Below, in pieces: positions 63,863-64,000 of a stretch of 64,000 nucleotides of DNA (positions are counted from its first letter, which is position 1; the number at the start of each line of letters is the position of its first letter). The stretch covers positions 450,313 through 514,312 of the forward strand of contig JANQFH010000008.1 of assembly GCA_028277945.1 (NCBI GenBank). Direction: 5' to 3'. The position numbers and the translations under genes were made by a program. The notes below the pieces were generated by a model. The model saw only the letters and a list, made by a program, of their open reading frames with translations. It had not been told where the DNA came from and ran no database searches. This stretch comes from Oligoflexia bacterium. Lineage in GTDB: Bacteria; Bdellovibrionota_G; JANQFH01.

Positions 63863-63915
63863 AATGCTGAGGTAAACAAACAGAGAACTTTTTTGTCTAA
63901 AAAGGAGCGATATAT

Positions 63916-64000
63916 ATGGGCAAGGAGAAGTTTGACAGGTCGAAGCCTCACATCAACGTAGGTACGATAGGTCATGTTGATCATGGTAAGACGACGTTAA
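63916..64000 (+). CDS. tuf: Elongation factor Tu (3' partial)
   Basis: Starts at ATG 63916 with AAGGAG 8 bases upstream. The visible 28 codons read [20 protein letters not shown], then KTTL, the EF-Tu N-terminus with the GTP P-loop GHVDHGKT. The gene continues beyond the window. Its position after Thr-Tyr-Gly-Thr tRNAs matches E. coli tufB. Confidence 0.97.
   Translation, partial: MGKEKFDRSKPHINVGTIGHVDHGKTTL

Overview
The window reads as chromosomal DNA of a Gram-negative bacterium. It carries a type II secretion (T2SS) operon, BamA, Skp, LolC/E, LolD, FabZ and several lipoproteins. The gene content best fits the broad former Deltaproteobacteria (Myxococcota/Bdellovibrionota/Desulfobacterota-like lineages): the deltaproteobacterial style of GspN, a PilM-like GspL, a class I (archaeal-type) lysyl-tRNA synthetase, a pyruvoyl-dependent arginine decarboxylase, MJ0042-type zinc-finger TPR proteins and many TTG/GTG starts. 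I cannot place it more precisely from sequence alone.

Layout. 1-13741 (+): a near-continuous T2SS operon in order gspC(partial)-D-E-F-G-H-I-J-K-L-M-N, with overlapping or nearly abutting genes, ending in a PilZ-TM-AMIN fusion gene. 13732-15766 (-): rnc and mtaB, converging on the operon. 15916-19496 (+): a small outer-membrane barrel, nadD, a sodium:neurotransmitter-type symporter and a cyclase-like/PEGA membrane protein. 19500-20160: a tRNA cluster (Gln, Glu, Leu) embedded in palindromic mosaic repeats. 20176-23395 (-): a small membrane protein and a large protein joining an inactive-looking M1-peptidase-like domain to an Omp85 barrel. 23466-28084 (+): lytic transglycosylase MltD, a sigma-54 activator with a PocR-like sensor, a small TPR protein and an MFS transporter. 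28095-28147: a 25-bp-arm perfect palindrome. 28156-31016 (-): folE, a nuoB-nuoD fusion without nuoC, and nuoI. 31269-37661 (+): a large lipoprotein, methylmalonyl-CoA epimerase, another lipoprotein and a zinc-finger/TPR protein. 37845-40772 (-): a 975-residue TPR/zinc-ribbon protein. 40972 (+): HU/IHF. 41322-47630 (-): a giant exported protein with a C-terminal HExxH motif, then agmatinase and arginine decarboxylase (arginine to agmatine to putrescine). 47728-55540 (+): prfB-lysK-lolC/E-lolD-bamA-skp-fabZ. 55615-62841 (+): tRNA-Val, thrS-infC-rpmI-rplT-pheS-pheT-merR. 62947-64000 (+): tRNA-Thr-Tyr-Gly-Thr followed by tuf, the same gene order as the E. coli thrU-tyrU-glyT-thrT-tufB operon, but with repeats inserted between the tRNAs.

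Themes. Envelope biogenesis and secretion dominate (T2SS, Bam, Lol, Skp, two Omp85-family proteins, MltD). Translation genes fill the right third. The most unusual items are: a family of stem-loop repeats around both tRNA clusters whose outer stems change in a compensatory way while an apical hairpin and an AT/G bulge stay fixed; the NuoB-NuoD fusion; the giant HExxH secreted protein; and three proteins whose enzyme-like domains appear to have lost catalytic residues (M1-like, M30-like, class III cyclase-like). No CRISPR array, rRNA, prophage or intact insertion sequence was seen.
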